The notes beneath the pieces are model-generated. The model saw only the letters and a program-made list of their open reading frames with translations, ran no database searches and was not told where the DNA came from. Shown in pieces: positions 63,194 to 64,000 of a stretch of DNA of 64,000 nucleotides. The position numbers were made by a program, and so were the translations under genes. Every line of letters starts with the position of its first letter. Positions within the stretch are counted from its first letter, which is position 1. Source of the DNA: Polydactylus sextarius (taxonomy: Eukaryota; Chordata; Actinopteri; Polynemidae); the NCBI GenBank assembly GCA_016801845.1, contig CM028919.1, positions 8,200,001 to 8,264,000 on the forward strand, given 5' to 3'.

Positions 63194-63209
63194 TTGCATC
63201 ATTGCGCAA
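63194..63209 (+). promoter_or_regulatory. ATF4/CEBP-type composite site next to CEBP palindrome
   Basis: TTGCATCA is the CEBP-ATF response element known from CHOP and other amino-acid-stress genes. It abuts TTGCGCAA, a perfect CEBP palindrome. Both match their consensus without mismatch; binding is inference. Confidence 0.5.
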
Positions 63210-63399
63210 CCCGGAGACGACTTGCGAGTGTAGAGAAATCAGTTCAAAATCCTCCCTCCTTTCGCTCCTTGTGACTGGTCGGCTGCCGTGTCAGTCAGGG
63301 GGAGGGGTGCACCGCTAATTTCTATAGCCTACAGCCTGTGTGTCAAATTAGGGCTCAGATTGCGTTCTCGTGTGTGTCTGTCAGCAGCGCGCAGAGCCT

Positions 63400-63740
63400 C
63401 AGCGTTCATCCACACACATTCGACTTTGGATTTTTTTTTTCCTGCGCGGATTTTAATCAGATGAGACTCCCTGGACGCGCGTCTACCTGTTAACACTGAA
63501 TCTTTTTCTTCCTCTTTCGCCTTTGGATATTTCTTTCACTTTCCAGACGCATCCGCACACTTCAGTCTCGTGGTGTTTTTCCTGTTGGAGCGAGCTGCTG
63601 CGTAATAACCAGCGCGCCTCAGGGAGAAACAACCAGACTCATCACTAAAAGTTTAAAGGAGACTTCGTAACTTTTCATGTGGCATAAAGCGGAGCAAAAC
63701 GTATAATTGGGAAACTTTCACAAAAGCTTAAAAAAATAAG
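63400..63740 (+). other. 5' UTR of the IGFBP-domain gene (start approximate)
   Basis: CpG-bearing leader ahead of the start codon. An in-frame TAA lies at 63729-63731, nine bases before the ATG, which fixes the reading frame start. The transcription start is not visible. Confidence 0.5.
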
Positions 63741-64000
63741 ATGATAATAATGTTCAGCAAGTGTTCCCTTGTGTTATTAAACGTAATGTTCCTGGTGCGG
63801 GCGCTCTCCGCTCATGAGTGCACACCGTGTAACCTCCGGACTTGTCCGGTCAAAGCTCTGCACGTTTGTGAGGGCGGCCGTAGCTTGGCCAGAGATCCGT
63901 GCGGATGCTGTGACCAGTGCGCCCGGCTGGAGTGGGAGCCCTGCGGCGGACAAGACTGGACGCACGGCTACTGCGCACTGGGACTGACCTGCGCCTCTGT
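63741..64000 (+). CDS. secreted IGFBP-N-domain protein, first coding exon (cut by window end)
   Basis: The frame is open from the ATG at 63741 to the window edge (86 full codons). It has a purine at -3 and an in-frame stop nine bases upstream; a second ATG at codon 4 is an alternative start. Residues 1-24 form a signal peptide with a hydrophobic core (SLVLLNVMFLV) and a likely cut after ALSA24. Residues 27-84 are an IGFBP-type N-terminal domain: cysteines 27, 30, 35, 43, 54, 56, 57, 60, 68, 78 and 84, with the signature CGCCDQC at 54-60 and CGG at 68-70. Eleven of the usual twelve cysteines are present before the cut. CGGQDWTHGYCALGLTC has the same spacing as the matching part of CRIM1, while the CEGGR...ARDPCGCC stretch resembles HTRA1. 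IGFBP7-like, KAZALD-like and single-domain relatives also remain possible. The domain is sure; the gene name is not. Confidence 0.85.
   Translation, partial: MIIMFSKCSLVLLNVMFLVRALSAHECTPCNLRTCPVKALHVCEGGRSLARDPCGCCDQCARLEWEPCGGQDWTHGYCALGLTCAS

Larger units (their letters stand above)
62441..63400 (+). promoter_or_regulatory. upstream region of the IGFBP-domain gene
   Basis: Contains two full CRE palindromes TGACGTCA at 62452-62459 and 62979-62986. Nearer the gene is a TTGCATCA (63194-63201) immediately followed by TTGCGCAA (63202-63209). The interval also holds a T run (62641-62663), and CpG frequency rises after about 63180. There is no clear TATA box. I place the promoter here because the first coding exon begins at 63741 and CpG-rich sequence leads into it. 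Confidence 0.5.

Overview
The window reads as chromosomal DNA from a bony fish, most likely a spiny-rayed (percomorph-type) teleost. The evidence is: genes split by GT-AG introns, vertebrate gene families, very dense CA/TG, TA and GA microsatellites, a hAT-type MITE, and fragments of a repeat I recognise from percomorph genomes. There are no bacterial-style operons, rRNA, CRISPR or convincing tRNA genes. Almost all open frames above 60 codons are chance frames, many of them simply read through CA/TG repeats.

Layout. (1) 1-4640: non-coding upstream DNA holding a 200-bp hAT MITE (2084-2283), several CA/TG arrays and a CT/TA array with a duplicated 22-bp unit. (2) 4640-17985: one complete gene on the + strand, bmf (Bcl-2-modifying factor, a pro-apoptotic BH3-only protein). 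It has a CpG-containing promoter with kappaB, E-box and E2F-like sites, a non-coding exon 1 (ending at 5153), and coding exons at 7154-7334, 8002-8192 and from 13376 (stop 13490-13492). A 3' UTR of about 4.5 kb ends at the AATAAA at 17958-17963. The spliced protein is 159 residues with an intact dynein-light-chain motif and BH3 helix. (3) About 18.0-62.4 kb: a gene desert without a recognisable exon. It holds microsatellites (the largest is (GT)92 at 32346-32529), purine/pyrimidine tracts, old repeat fragments and several non-repetitive, homeobox-site-rich blocks that may be conserved enhancers. (4) 62.4-64.0 kb: the promoter, 5' UTR and first coding exon of a second + strand gene. It encodes a secreted protein with a signal peptide and an N-terminal IGFBP-type cysteine domain, and it is cut by the window end.

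The two genes need not be functionally linked. bmf is an intracellular death sensor; the second gene encodes an extracellular protein. The most informative signals outside the coding exons are the microRNA-type sites in the bmf 3' UTR, the kappaB/E-box/E2F group at the bmf promoter, and the CRE plus ATF4/CEBP-type sites ahead of the IGFBP-domain gene. I found no unambiguous new system.
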